From NCBI RefSeq assembly GCF_021601625.1, contig NZ_BQHR01000006.1:186001-250000 (forward strand): a stretch of 64,000 bases of DNA, read 5' to 3'. A program made the position numbers and the translations under genes. This document shows, piece by piece, positions 1 through 7,244 of this stretch; position 1 is the stretch's first letter, and each line of letters starts with the position of its first letter. Below the pieces are notes generated by a model. That model was not told the DNA's origin. It ran no database searches and saw only the letters and a list, made by a program, of their open reading frames with translations. Source of the DNA: Pseudomonas paraglycinae. Its GTDB lineage: Bacteria; Pseudomonadota; Gammaproteobacteria; Pseudomonadales; Pseudomonadaceae.

Positions 1-585
1 ATCTGCCAGGCCCTGCGCGAACTCAGCGACAGCGGCACGGCCATTTTTCTGATGCACGGCAATCGCGACTTCATGCTCGGCAAGGCCTTCTGCAAAGAGG
101 CCGGCTGCACGCTGTTGAAGGACCCGAGTGTCGTGCAGTTTTACGGCGAACCGGTGCTGCTGATGCACGGCGACAGCCTGTGCACCCGCGACGAAGCCTA
201 TATGAAGCTGCGCCGCTACCTGCGCAATCCGCTGAGCCTGTTCATCCTGCGTAATCTGCCGTTGCGCACCCGGCACAAGCTTGCGCGCAAGTTGCGCAGC
301 GAAAGCCGGGCGCAGACGCGGATGAAGGCCAATGACATCGTCGATGTCACGCCGGAGGAAATTCCGCGGATCATGCAGGAATACGGGGTGAAAACCCTGG
401 TTCACGGGCACACCCATCGCCCGGCGATCCACAAGTTGCAGATCGGCGATCAGGCGGCGAAGCGGATTGTGCTGGGGGATTGGGATCGTCAGGGCTGGGC
501 GTTGCAGGTGGATGAGAACGGGTTTGCGTTGGCGCCGTTTGATTTTGCGCCACCGCCAGCACTGCCCGCTCCCGCCACCGTCTGA
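1..585 (+). CDS. lpxH: UDP-2,3-diacylglucosamine hydrolase LpxH (5' end missing)
   Basis: Metallophosphoesterase that releases UMP from UDP-2,3-diacylglucosamine to give lipid X in lipid A synthesis, acting at the inner membrane. The reading frame is open from base 1, so the gene starts outside the window. The visible 194 residues begin after the N-terminal metal-binding motifs. They contain GNRD (residues 20-23), a MHGD segment and GHTHRP, which are the remaining metal-ligand motifs of the family. The alanine/proline-rich C-terminal tail is ordinary. The gene ends just before a long inverted repeat and converges on the efflux operon. The identification is secure; only the start cannot be seen. 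Confidence 0.93.
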   Translation: MCQALRELSDSGTAIFLMHGNRDFMLGKAFCKEAGCTLLKDPSVVQFYGEPVLLMHGDSLCTRDEAYMKLRRYLRNPLSLFILRNLPLRTRHKLARKLRSESRAQTRMKANDIVDVTPEEIPRIMQEYGVKTLVHGHTHRPAIHKLQIGDQAAKRIVLGDWDRQGWALQVDENGFALAPFDFAPPPALPAPATV

Positions 586-693
586 TCGTTCCCACGCTCT
601 GCGTGGGAATGCCTCAATGGACGCTCCGCGTCCGCTTCGGCATGGGACGCGGAGCGTCCCGGGCTGCATTCCCACGCAGAGCGTGGGAACGAT
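584..693. repeat. Long nested inverted repeat between convergent genes
   Basis: Two perfectly complementary 29-base arms (584-612 and 665-693) each contain the short palindrome CCCACGCTCTGCGTGGG. They enclose a second inverted pair built on GGACGCTCCGCGTCC (619-633 and 645-659). The element fills the gap between lpxH and the convergent emrB-like gene. It can fold into a long hairpin on either strand, so it may act as a two-way terminator. Its sequence differs from the GTGGGAGC-type REPs elsewhere in the window. Confidence 0.85.
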
Positions 694-702
694 CTGTCGG
701 AC

Positions 703-2232
703 TTAGTGACCGCTGGCGGCCGGGCCTGCCTTGGCAGCAAACGGCGGCTTGGCCAGCCACACAATCAATATCAACCCCATAAACCCCCATCCCAGCAGCG
801 TGAAGTAATCCACTGTGGAGAGCATGTACGCCTGACTGGTGAGGATCTGATCCATCTGCGCATAGGCCGATTGGCTCGCACCACCCAGCGAATGCAAAGT
901 CTCGCGAGTCGCCGGCTCATAAGTGCTGATGCTTTCGCTCATATACGCATGATGCTGATCCGCCCGGCGAATCCAGATCCAGGTGGTCAACGACGCCGCA
1001 AAGCTGCCGCCCAGTGTCCGCAGGAACGTCGCCAGACCAGCGCCATCGGCAATCTGGCTCGGCGGCAGGTCCGACATCAGAATGCTCAAGGTCGGCATGA
1101 AGAACAGCGCCACACCAATCCCCATGAACAACTGCACCAGGGCGATGTGCTGGAAGTCCACCTCGTTGGTGAACTCGGCACGCATGAAGCAGCTCAGGCC
1201 GATCGCCAGGAACGCCAACCCGGCCAGCAGACGCAGGTCGAACTTGTGCGCGTACTTGCCGACAAACGGCGACAGCAGCACCGGCAGAATGCCGATCGGT
1301 GCCACCGCCAGCCCGGCCCAGGTCGCGGTGTAGCCCATCTGGGTCTGCAACCACTGCGGCAGGATCAGGTTGATGCCGAAGAACCCGGCGTAACCCAGCA
1401 CCAGCACCAGCGTGCCGATGCGGAAGTTGCGATAGGCAAACAGCCGCAGGTTGACCACCGGATGCTGGTCGGTCATTTCCCAGATCACGAACACCGCCAG
1501 CGCGATCACCGAAATCGCCGCGCCGATGATGATGAAGTTCGACTCGAACCAGTCCAGGTCATTGCCCTTGTCGAGGATCACCTGCAACGCGCCCACGCCG
1601 ATGATCAGCGTGATCAGCCCGACGTAATCCATCGGCTGATGACTGGTGACCACCGGGCGCTTGGCCAACTGCTGGCGCACTACCATCACCGCGAAAATCC
1701 CGATCGGCACGTTGATGAAGAAAATCCACGGCCAGCTGTAACTGTCGGTGATCCAGCCGCCGAGGATCGGCCCGGCAATCGGCGCCACCACCGTGACCAT
1801 CGCCAGCAACGCCAGGGCCATGCCCCGCCTCGCCGGCGGATACACCGCGATCAGCAGCGTCTGGGTCATCGGGTACAACGGCCCGGCCACCAGGCCTTGC
1901 AGCACGCGGAAGCCGATCAGTTCCGGCATAGACGTGGAAATACCGCAGAGGAACGAAGCCAGCACAAACAGGATGGTCGCCCACAGAAACAGCTTCACCT
2001 CGCCGAAGCGACGGCTCAGCCACCCAGTGAGTGGCAGCGCGATGGCGTTGCTCACGGCGAACGAGGTGATGACCCAGGTGCCCTGCTCCGAACTCACGCC
2101 GAGGTTGCCGGAAATGGTCGGCAACGCCACGTTGGCGATCGTGGTGTCGAGCACCTGCATGAAAGTCGCCAGCGACAGGCCGATGGTGCTGAGCAACAGG
2201 CTGGGCGGCGTGAAAGAGGCGTTATTGCTCAT
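703..2232 (-). CDS. emrB: DHA2-family MFS drug efflux transporter, EmrB-like
   Basis: Inner-membrane proton-driven drug exporter of the 14-helix DHA2 (EmrB/QacA) family. The 509 residues are the usual length. Visible features are the opening QVLDTTIANVALPTI segment typical of EmrB, an MFS motif A region (GWLSRRFGEVKLF) and antiporter motif C (APIAGPILGGW). The ATG at 2232 follows an AGGA ribosome site. It is the last gene of a MarR/outer-membrane/EmrA/EmrB operon and lies 173 bases behind the EmrA-like gene, with a REP doublet in the gap. The substrate cannot be read from sequence. The symbol marks the family, not proven orthology to E. coli emrB. Confidence 0.9.
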   Translation of the reverse strand: MSNNASFTPPSLLLSTIGLSLATFMQVLDTTIANVALPTISGNLGVSSEQGTWVITSFAVSNAIALPLTGWLSRRFGEVKLFLWATILFVLASFLCGISTSMPELIGFRVLQGLVAGPLYPMTQTLLIAVYPPARRGMALALLAMVTVVAPIAGPILGGWITDSYSWPWIFFINVPIGIFAVMVVRQQLAKRPVVTSHQPMDYVGLITLIIGVGALQVILDKGNDLDWFESNFIIIGAAISVIALAVFVIWEMTDQHPVVNLRLFAYRNFRIGTLVLVLGYAGFFGINLILPQWLQTQMGYTATWAGLAVAPIGILPVLLSPFVGKYAHKFDLRLLAGLAFLAIGLSCFMRAEFTNEVDFQHIALVQLFMGIGVALFFMPTLSILMSDLPPSQIADGAGLATFLRTLGGSFAASLTTWIWIRRADQHHAYMSESISTYEPATRETLHSLGGASQSAYAQMDQILTSQAYMLSTVDYFTLLGWGFMGLILIVWLAKPPFAAKAGPAASGH

Positions 2233-2287
2233 CGCGAATCCTATGAAGCCGGGTTGGCGCCGTGTCTGTTACGGACACAGCTGCCCT

Positions 2288-2396
2288 TTGTGGGAGCGGC
2301 GGTGCGACGATTCGACTTGCTCGCGAAAGCGGTGTGTCTGACAACATCTATGTTGAATGTCAGGCAGCATTCGCGAGCAAGCCCGCTCCCACAGGG
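2288..2396. repeat. REP doublet in the emrA-emrB gap
   Basis: Two REP units in opposite orientation carry the cores GTGGGAGCGGCGG..TTGCTCGCGA (2290-2326) and TCGCGAGCAAGCCCGCTCCCAC (2370-2392), with a short spacer. It lies inside the operon, so it probably shapes relative mRNA levels of the two genes rather than ending transcription. The same core recurs at 5704 and, diverged, at 15828. Confidence 0.85.
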
Positions 2397-2405
2397 GGAA
2401 AGAGG

Positions 2406-3608
2406 TCAGCGTTGCGCAGTCTTGCTGACCGCCGCGCTGTTGTCGTGGATCAACTGGGTGATCATCGCGTCGGCTTCGGCCAGTTGGCGGTCGTAGACGT
2501 TGGTGCTGAACGAGGCCTTTTGCGGAGGCTGCTGGGCCAGTACCGGACCGCTCTGGTCGTGCAGGTTGACCTCGACATTGGTCGACAGACCGACGCGCAG
2601 CGGGTGCTTGGCCAGTTCTTCGGCGTTGACGTGAATCCGTACCGGCACACGCTGCACGATCTTGATCCAGTTACCGGTGGCGTTCTGCGCCGGCAACAGG
2701 GCGAACGCGCTGCCGGTGCCTGCGCCGAGGCTGTCGACGGTGCCGCTGAACTTGACGTCGCTGCCGTAGATGTCCGACTCGATCTCCACCGGTTGGCCGA
2801 TGCGCATGTCACGCAGCTGGGTTTCCTTGAAGTTGGCGTCGATCCACAGCTGATCCAGCGGAATCACCGCCATCAGCGCGGTGCCCGGCTGCACACGCTG
2901 GCCAAGTTGCACGGTGCGCTTGGCGACATAACCGGTGACCGGCGCGATCAAGGTGCTGCGTGCGTTGGTCAGGTAGGCCTGACGCAGTTGCGCGGCGGCG
3001 GCCATCACGTCCGGGTGCGACGAGACCACAGTGTCATCGACCAGCGCGCTGGTGGTTTTCAGCTGCTGTTTGGCGTTGGCCAAGGCGTTCTGTGCCGAGG
3101 TCAGGTCATCGCGGGCGTGGGACAGTTCTTCCTGGGAAATCGCCCCGCCGGCCGCGAGATTTTTCCGGCGGTTGAAGTTGTCCTGGGCTTTTTGCACTTC
3201 GGCCTGTTGCGCATTGACCTGGGCCTTCATGCCGTCGACGTTGCTGTACAAGCCGCGCACCTGACGCACGGTGCGGGCCAGATTGGCCTTGGCACTTTGC
3301 AGGCCGACTTCGGCGTCGTTCGGGTCGAAGTTGATCAGCACCTGGCCTTCATGCACCAGATCGCCATCGTCGGCACCGATGCTGACCACGGTGCCGGTCA
3401 CCAGCGGGGTGATTTCCACCACGTTGCCGTTGACGTAGGCGTCGTCGGTGCTTTCGCTCCAGCGCCCGATGAATTCGTGATACGCCCAGACACCGGCACC
3501 GGCGAGGGCAACCACAACGGCCAGCACCAGCAGCATCACCTTGCGTTTGCGCGGATTGCCAGTGTCCTGGGCGTTGTCTTGAGCTTGTGTGTTTTCGGCA
3601 GTGGCCAT
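2406..3608 (-). CDS. emrA: EmrA/HlyD-family membrane fusion protein
   Basis: Periplasmic adaptor joining the inner-membrane EmrB-like pump to the outer-membrane channel encoded upstream. It has 400 residues with an N-terminal cytoplasmic stretch and a single membrane anchor at about residues 24-46. A barrel-sandwich half (YVNGNVVEITPLVTGTV), a long alpha-hairpin of Gln/Ala-rich coiled coil (about 95-195) and the second lipoyl/beta-barrel half (APVTGYVAKR) follow. The gene starts 15 bases downstream of the outer-membrane gene, consistent with one transcript. Regulation is expected through the MarR gene at the head of the operon. Confidence 0.92.
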   Translation of the reverse strand: MATAENTQAQDNAQDTGNPRKRKVMLLVLAVVVALAGAGVWAYHEFIGRWSESTDDAYVNGNVVEITPLVTGTVVSIGADDGDLVHEGQVLINFDPNDAEVGLQSAKANLARTVRQVRGLYSNVDGMKAQVNAQQAEVQKAQDNFNRRKNLAAGGAISQEELSHARDDLTSAQNALANAKQQLKTTSALVDDTVVSSHPDVMAAAAQLRQAYLTNARSTLIAPVTGYVAKRTVQLGQRVQPGTALMAVIPLDQLWIDANFKETQLRDMRIGQPVEIESDIYGSDVKFSGTVDSLGAGTGSAFALLPAQNATGNWIKIVQRVPVRIHVNAEELAKHPLRVGLSTNVEVNLHDQSGPVLAQQPPQKASFSTNVYDRQLAEADAMITQLIHDNSAAVSKTAQR

Positions 3609-3623
3609 GACAAGTACCTTGAA

Positions 3624-5093
3624 TTAGTTGTGCGGCGTGGCTGGGGTGGCGTTGGCTGCGGTCAGGGTTTGCCCCTGGAAGCCGCCGCCCAGCGCTTGCA
3701 TCAGTCGAATCGACAGGTCGATCTGCTCGGCATTCAGGTTGGCCAGCTGACGCTGGGCCTGCAGCAATTGCTGCTCGATGCTGAGCACGTCCAGGTAGTT
3801 GCCGATGCCGGAACCGTAACGCTGGACGACGGTGTTGTAAGAATCCTGGGCAATCTCGGTTGCGTGCTGCTGGGCGCCGATCTGCCGGCCGATGTCACGC
3901 AGTTGGTTAATGGTGTCGCTGACATCGCCCAGGGCTTTCACCAGGCTTTTGTTGTACTGCGCCACGGCGAGGTCGTAATCGGCGTCGCGGGCATCGAGGT
4001 TGGCGCGCAGGCGTCCGCCATCGAAGATCGGCACCGAAATCGTCGGGGCAATGTTGAAGAAGCGACTGGCGGAACCGAACATCGCGTCCCCCAACAAGGA
4101 TTCGGCACCAGCGGAAGCCGACAGGTTCAGGTTGGGATAGAAGCGGGTCTTGGCCGAGTCGATGTCCTTGCTCGCCGCCTCGACACGCCAGCGCGCGGCG
4201 ACCAGATCCGGGCGACGGCCCAGCAGTTCGGCGGGAAGCACCGATGGCAGTGCGACAGCGCTGGCTTGCAGGACTTTCGGCCGAGCGATTTCGTTACCGC
4301 GATCCGGGCCTTTGCCGAGCAATACGGCCAGGGCGATTTTGGCGCTGTTCAGGCGCTTTTCAGCGTCGATCAGGCTGGCTTCGGAGCTGGCTTCCAGGCT
4401 TTGGGTCTGCTGGAACTGGTACTGGCTGTCGATCCCGGAACTCAGGCGGCGCTGGCTCAGGTCGAGCATCTGTTTGGTGCGTTTGAGGTCTTCGTTGGCC
4501 AGGTCATAAACGATGTGCGCCTGACCGAGATCGCTGTAGGCCCGGGCCACGTCGGCGGCGAGGGTCAGTTGCGCGGCCTGACGGTCGACTTCGGCGGCGC
4601 GGGCCTGACCGAGTGCGGCTTCCCAGGCGTCACGCTGACCGCCCCACAGGTCGAAGTTGTAATTGAAGCCGGCGCTGATGTTGCGCACGGTGGAGTAAGC
4701 CCCGCCCTGCCCCAGCGGATCCTGATCCCGGGCCAGACGCGAACGGCTGATGCCGGCGCTGGCGTCGAGGGTCGGATAGCGCTCGGCATCGGCGGCGTAC
4801 GCGGCGGCGCTGGCCTGATGGGCGCGGGCGTCGGCGATCTGCATGTCCGGGCTGTCTTTCAGGGTTTCGCGGATCAGACCGTCGAGCTGCGGATCGCCGA
4901 GGCTGGTCCACCAGTCGCTCTTCGGCCACGCGGCCTGTGACAGGGTCACGCCGTTGAGCGATTGCCCGGTCTTGAGGGTTTTCGCATCGAGGCTGGCGCC
5001 CTGGGTATCGAGGCCACTGTAGTTGGCGCAACCGGCGAGGATCATCGCCGACAGCACCAGTGTCAGGCTGCTGCGCAAGGTTTTACCGCTCAT
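3624..5093 (-). CDS. Outer-membrane efflux lipoprotein, NodT/OprM family
   Basis: TolC-like trimeric outer-membrane channel for the EmrAB-type pump. It has 489 residues from the ATG at 5093. That start has a well placed AGGTGA site and overlaps the marR 3' end. A GTG at 5102 is also open but lies inside the ribosome site. The protein opens with a lipoprotein signal peptide ending in LAGC (lipidated Cys), then two repeated outer-membrane-efflux domains with the family sequences GRRPDLVAARWRVEAA and PTISVPIFDGGRLRANL. The neighbouring adaptor and pump make the assignment firm; the substrate is unknown. Confidence 0.92.
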   Translation of the reverse strand: MSGKTLRSSLTLVLSAMILAGCANYSGLDTQGASLDAKTLKTGQSLNGVTLSQAAWPKSDWWTSLGDPQLDGLIRETLKDSPDMQIADARAHQASAAAYAADAERYPTLDASAGISRSRLARDQDPLGQGGAYSTVRNISAGFNYNFDLWGGQRDAWEAALGQARAAEVDRQAAQLTLAADVARAYSDLGQAHIVYDLANEDLKRTKQMLDLSQRRLSSGIDSQYQFQQTQSLEASSEASLIDAEKRLNSAKIALAVLLGKGPDRGNEIARPKVLQASAVALPSVLPAELLGRRPDLVAARWRVEAASKDIDSAKTRFYPNLNLSASAGAESLLGDAMFGSASRFFNIAPTISVPIFDGGRLRANLDARDADYDLAVAQYNKSLVKALGDVSDTINQLRDIGRQIGAQQHATEIAQDSYNTVVQRYGSGIGNYLDVLSIEQQLLQAQRQLANLNAEQIDLSIRLMQALGGGFQGQTLTAANATPATPHN

Positions 5094-5565
5094 TGTGTTC
5101 ACCTAACCGCTGGATGGTGATCGGGTCACCGGCTGCCAGCAAAATTTTCTTGAGGATGTATTCCAGGGTTTTCAACTCGTCCGGGGTCACGGCGCCGGCC
5201 AGTTCATTCATGGCGTCGGCGCCGATGTGCGGCAGGCGATCGGCCAGTTGCTGGCCCTGCTCGGTGAGTTTCAGTTGCACCTGACGGCGATCGCCTTCGC
5301 TGCGTTGGCGAACCAGGAAACCTTTCTGCTCCAGACGGTCGAGCATGCGGGTCATCGAACCGCTGTCCAGCGACAGATGCCGGCACAGCTCGGCCGGGGT
5401 GTCGACGCCGAACTGGGCCATGATGATCAACACCTTGAACTGCGCGGCGGTGATGCCGTGGGGTTCCATGTGGGTGTCGATGATCTTGTCCTTGAGCAAG
5501 GCCGCACGGCCGAGCAACAGGCCGAGATGGCAATGCTTGAATTCGTCTGGGGTGAAATGCTTCAT
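5083..5565 (-). CDS. MarR-family repressor of the efflux operon
   Basis: Winged-helix regulator of 160 residues that heads the efflux operon. MarR hallmarks are the recognition-helix region (ELCRHLSLDSGSMTRMLDRLEQKGFL) and the wing RQRSEGDRRQVQLKLTEQG. The ATG at 5565 follows AGGTGAG. Its stop overlaps the start of the outer-membrane gene, indicating translational coupling. Two identical palindromes immediately upstream are the obvious operator sites. Family knowledge predicts derepression by a small aromatic or toxic ligand, but the ligand cannot be deduced here. Confidence 0.92.
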   Translation of the reverse strand: MKHFTPDEFKHCHLGLLLGRAALLKDKIIDTHMEPHGITAAQFKVLIIMAQFGVDTPAELCRHLSLDSGSMTRMLDRLEQKGFLVRQRSEGDRRQVQLKLTEQGQQLADRLPHIGADAMNELAGAVTPDELKTLEYILKKILLAAGDPITIQRLGEHNER

Positions 5566-5580
5566 GTGCTCACCTAATAA

Positions 5581-5625
5581 CTGCCTAGGCAGTGAATGTA
5601 TGTCGAGATGTTACTGCCTAGGCAG
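5581..5625. promoter_or_regulatory. Twin MarR operators
   Basis: The perfect palindrome CTGCCTAGGCAG occurs at 5581-5592 and again at 5614-5625, 33 bases centre to centre (about three helical turns). Both lie directly upstream of the marR start. The right arrangement for two MarR dimers on one DNA face supports autoregulation of the operon. Assignment is by position and symmetry. Confidence 0.8.
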
Positions 5626-5703
5626 CGAATGTCAACGTAATAGTTAGGTTGCTTTGTAATTAGTTGACCAGTGGACTGGTTTTTTCTGTCGTCCGTGCAG
5701 ACG

Positions 5704-5786
5704 CCATCGCGAGCGGGCTCGCTCCCACAGGGGATCTCACGCATACACGGATCAATGTGGGAGCGAGCTTGCTCGCGAAGACAGCG
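5704..5786. repeat. REP doublet
   Basis: Inverted pair of REP units: TCGCGAGCGGGCTCGCTCCCAC (about 5707-5728) and GTGGGAGCGAGCTTGCTCGCGA (about 5757-5778). It lies in the space between the marR promoter region and the 3' end of the HdeD-like gene. This is ordinary Pseudomonas REP structure. Confidence 0.85.
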
Positions 5787-5803
5787 ACTCGGTGTAGAGC
5801 CGT

Positions 5804-7126
5804 TCAGGATTTGTCGGAGGGGTGATTCATCGGTGGTGGCTGAAGGGGATGGACTTCACGCCCACGCAACGCAGTTGCCACATAACCGCAGGCACGCCTG
5901 GCTCCCGCGTAAATGCCGTGCCAGCCCGGCGGTGCCGGCTCGATGGCGGCATGCAACGCCCGCGCATAATCAAGCACCAGGCCCGGCGTCCAGGCCATGG
6001 CCTCGGCGCGTTTGCGCACCTGAGCCGCGACCCAGAATTCGGGGCTGATGATGACCCGGGCGAAATCCAGCATGCTCGAATGCCCCCGGTTCATCGCACC
6101 TTCCAGTGCCGCTTCCAGGCTGTGCGCAACGGCACTCGAACAGTTGCGGCTGGTGAGGTTGTAGGTGGTGGTCTGTCGATAGGCCGCCCAGAACGCCTGA
6201 AGCCGCGCGGCGTCGTAGTGCGCGAAGCTGACCTGAACCGACGACGGGCACCAGTCGGCGACCTCGCTCGCATAGTCCGGCAGAAACCGCCCCACCACGT
6301 CGTTGTTCGGCGTAGCTCGCAGCAACCGCACGAAATCCCGCGCCGAGCGATCGATATCGTCCAGCGGGTAATGGCTGATGTAAATGTCCGGCCCACATTC
6401 CAGTGCCGCGTGGCCGGCAGAGATGACGCCGTTGATATCGACCGCCGCGATATAACGATTGAGGAAGCGGTTGCGCACCAGGGTGTCTTCAACCGTACCG
6501 CTGGGTGTCCAGACATGGATCACCATTGCGCTGTTGCATGCAGGGGCATGGACCGGGGAAGGCGTCACCGGCGACGGTCTGTTCTTGAACCGCCATGCCT
6601 GCTGCAACAAGGCACAGCCCGAAAGAAAGATGCTCATGCCGATGCAGAACGGCACCGTCCCCTTGTAGAGGCTCGGATACGGTTCGAGGATGAACACGCC
6701 AAAACCGATCTCGAACAGCGCCACCAGCAGTGACATTCGCCAACCGACAAAGCGCACCACCACCGCAGCCGCCAGTCGAAAACCGCCATCGAGCAGAAAA
6801 GCCGCACCGAACAGCACCGCGAGAATCACACCGGCAGCATGCTGTCGGTCGACGATCAGCAGCCCCAGCAGCAGAAACGCCAGACCGCGAGCCTTGCGCA
6901 AAACCGCCGCTGTGCCGGTTTTCGGGGCCGGCACCAGCAGAATGATCAGGGCTTCGAGCAACAGCAGATAGCCGAACACATGCAGCGGAAAATACAGAAC
7001 GCCGTCCAGCGCATCGATGAAGATGGCCACTCCGGCCGCACCCCAGACAACGCCGGTCAATGCCAGTGCTGACCAGCGCCGGCGGACAAAATCGTGACCG
7101 AGCAAGACCATACTCAAACGAACCAT
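5804..7126 (-). CDS. HdeD-like membrane protein fused to a putative permuted papain-fold domain
   Basis: A 440-residue two-part protein. Residues about 15-180 are six hydrophobic segments resembling the HdeD/DUF308 acid-resistance membrane family. Residues about 201-420 form a soluble domain beginning MVIHVWTPSG. It has a GHAAL motif (His239) and, about 90 residues later, TSRNCSSAVAHSLE (Cys329). That His-then-Cys order resembles NlpC/P60-like or LRAT-like permuted papain folds, so a thiol hydrolase activity is possible but inferred. Topology suggests the soluble domain follows a short linker after the last helix. The gene stands alone, in tandem after tamB with a terminator between them. Frame continuity argues for a real fusion. 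Confidence 0.7.
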   Translation of the reverse strand: MVRLSMVLLGHDFVRRRWSALALTGVVWGAAGVAIFIDALDGVLYFPLHVFGYLLLLEALIILLVPAPKTGTAAVLRKARGLAFLLLGLLIVDRQHAAGVILAVLFGAAFLLDGGFRLAAAVVVRFVGWRMSLLVALFEIGFGVFILEPYPSLYKGTVPFCIGMSIFLSGCALLQQAWRFKNRPSPVTPSPVHAPACNSAMVIHVWTPSGTVEDTLVRNRFLNRYIAAVDINGVISAGHAALECGPDIYISHYPLDDIDRSARDFVRLLRATPNNDVVGRFLPDYASEVADWCPSSVQVSFAHYDAARLQAFWAAYRQTTTYNLTSRNCSSAVAHSLEAALEGAMNRGHSSMLDFARVIISPEFWVAAQVRKRAEAMAWTPGLVLDYARALHAAIEPAPPGWHGIYAGARRACGYVATALRGREVHPLQPPPMNHPSDKS

Positions 7127-7194
7127 TGGCGCCCCCGGGGCGTTTCGGGCAGCCGCAAACGGCGCCCTTCAAGCTGCGGTCAGTCTAATACATC

Positions 7195-7229
7195 CAGAAA
7201 AAAGCCGGATCGTGGTGACACGATCCGGC
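7195..7229 (-). terminator. Rho-independent terminator after tamB
   Basis: Perfect 11-base stem (7204-7214 with 7219-7229, built on GCCGGATCGTG) with a four-base loop. On the minus strand it is followed by a T run at about 7203-7197. It sits just after the tamB stop. Confidence 0.85.
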
Positions 7230-7244
7230 CAGGGGGAACGCGGG

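Noticed and set aside
2262-4940. A long plus-strand open frame opposite emrA and the outer-membrane gene
   Set aside because: Opposite strand of well-supported efflux genes; no domain and no ribosome site.
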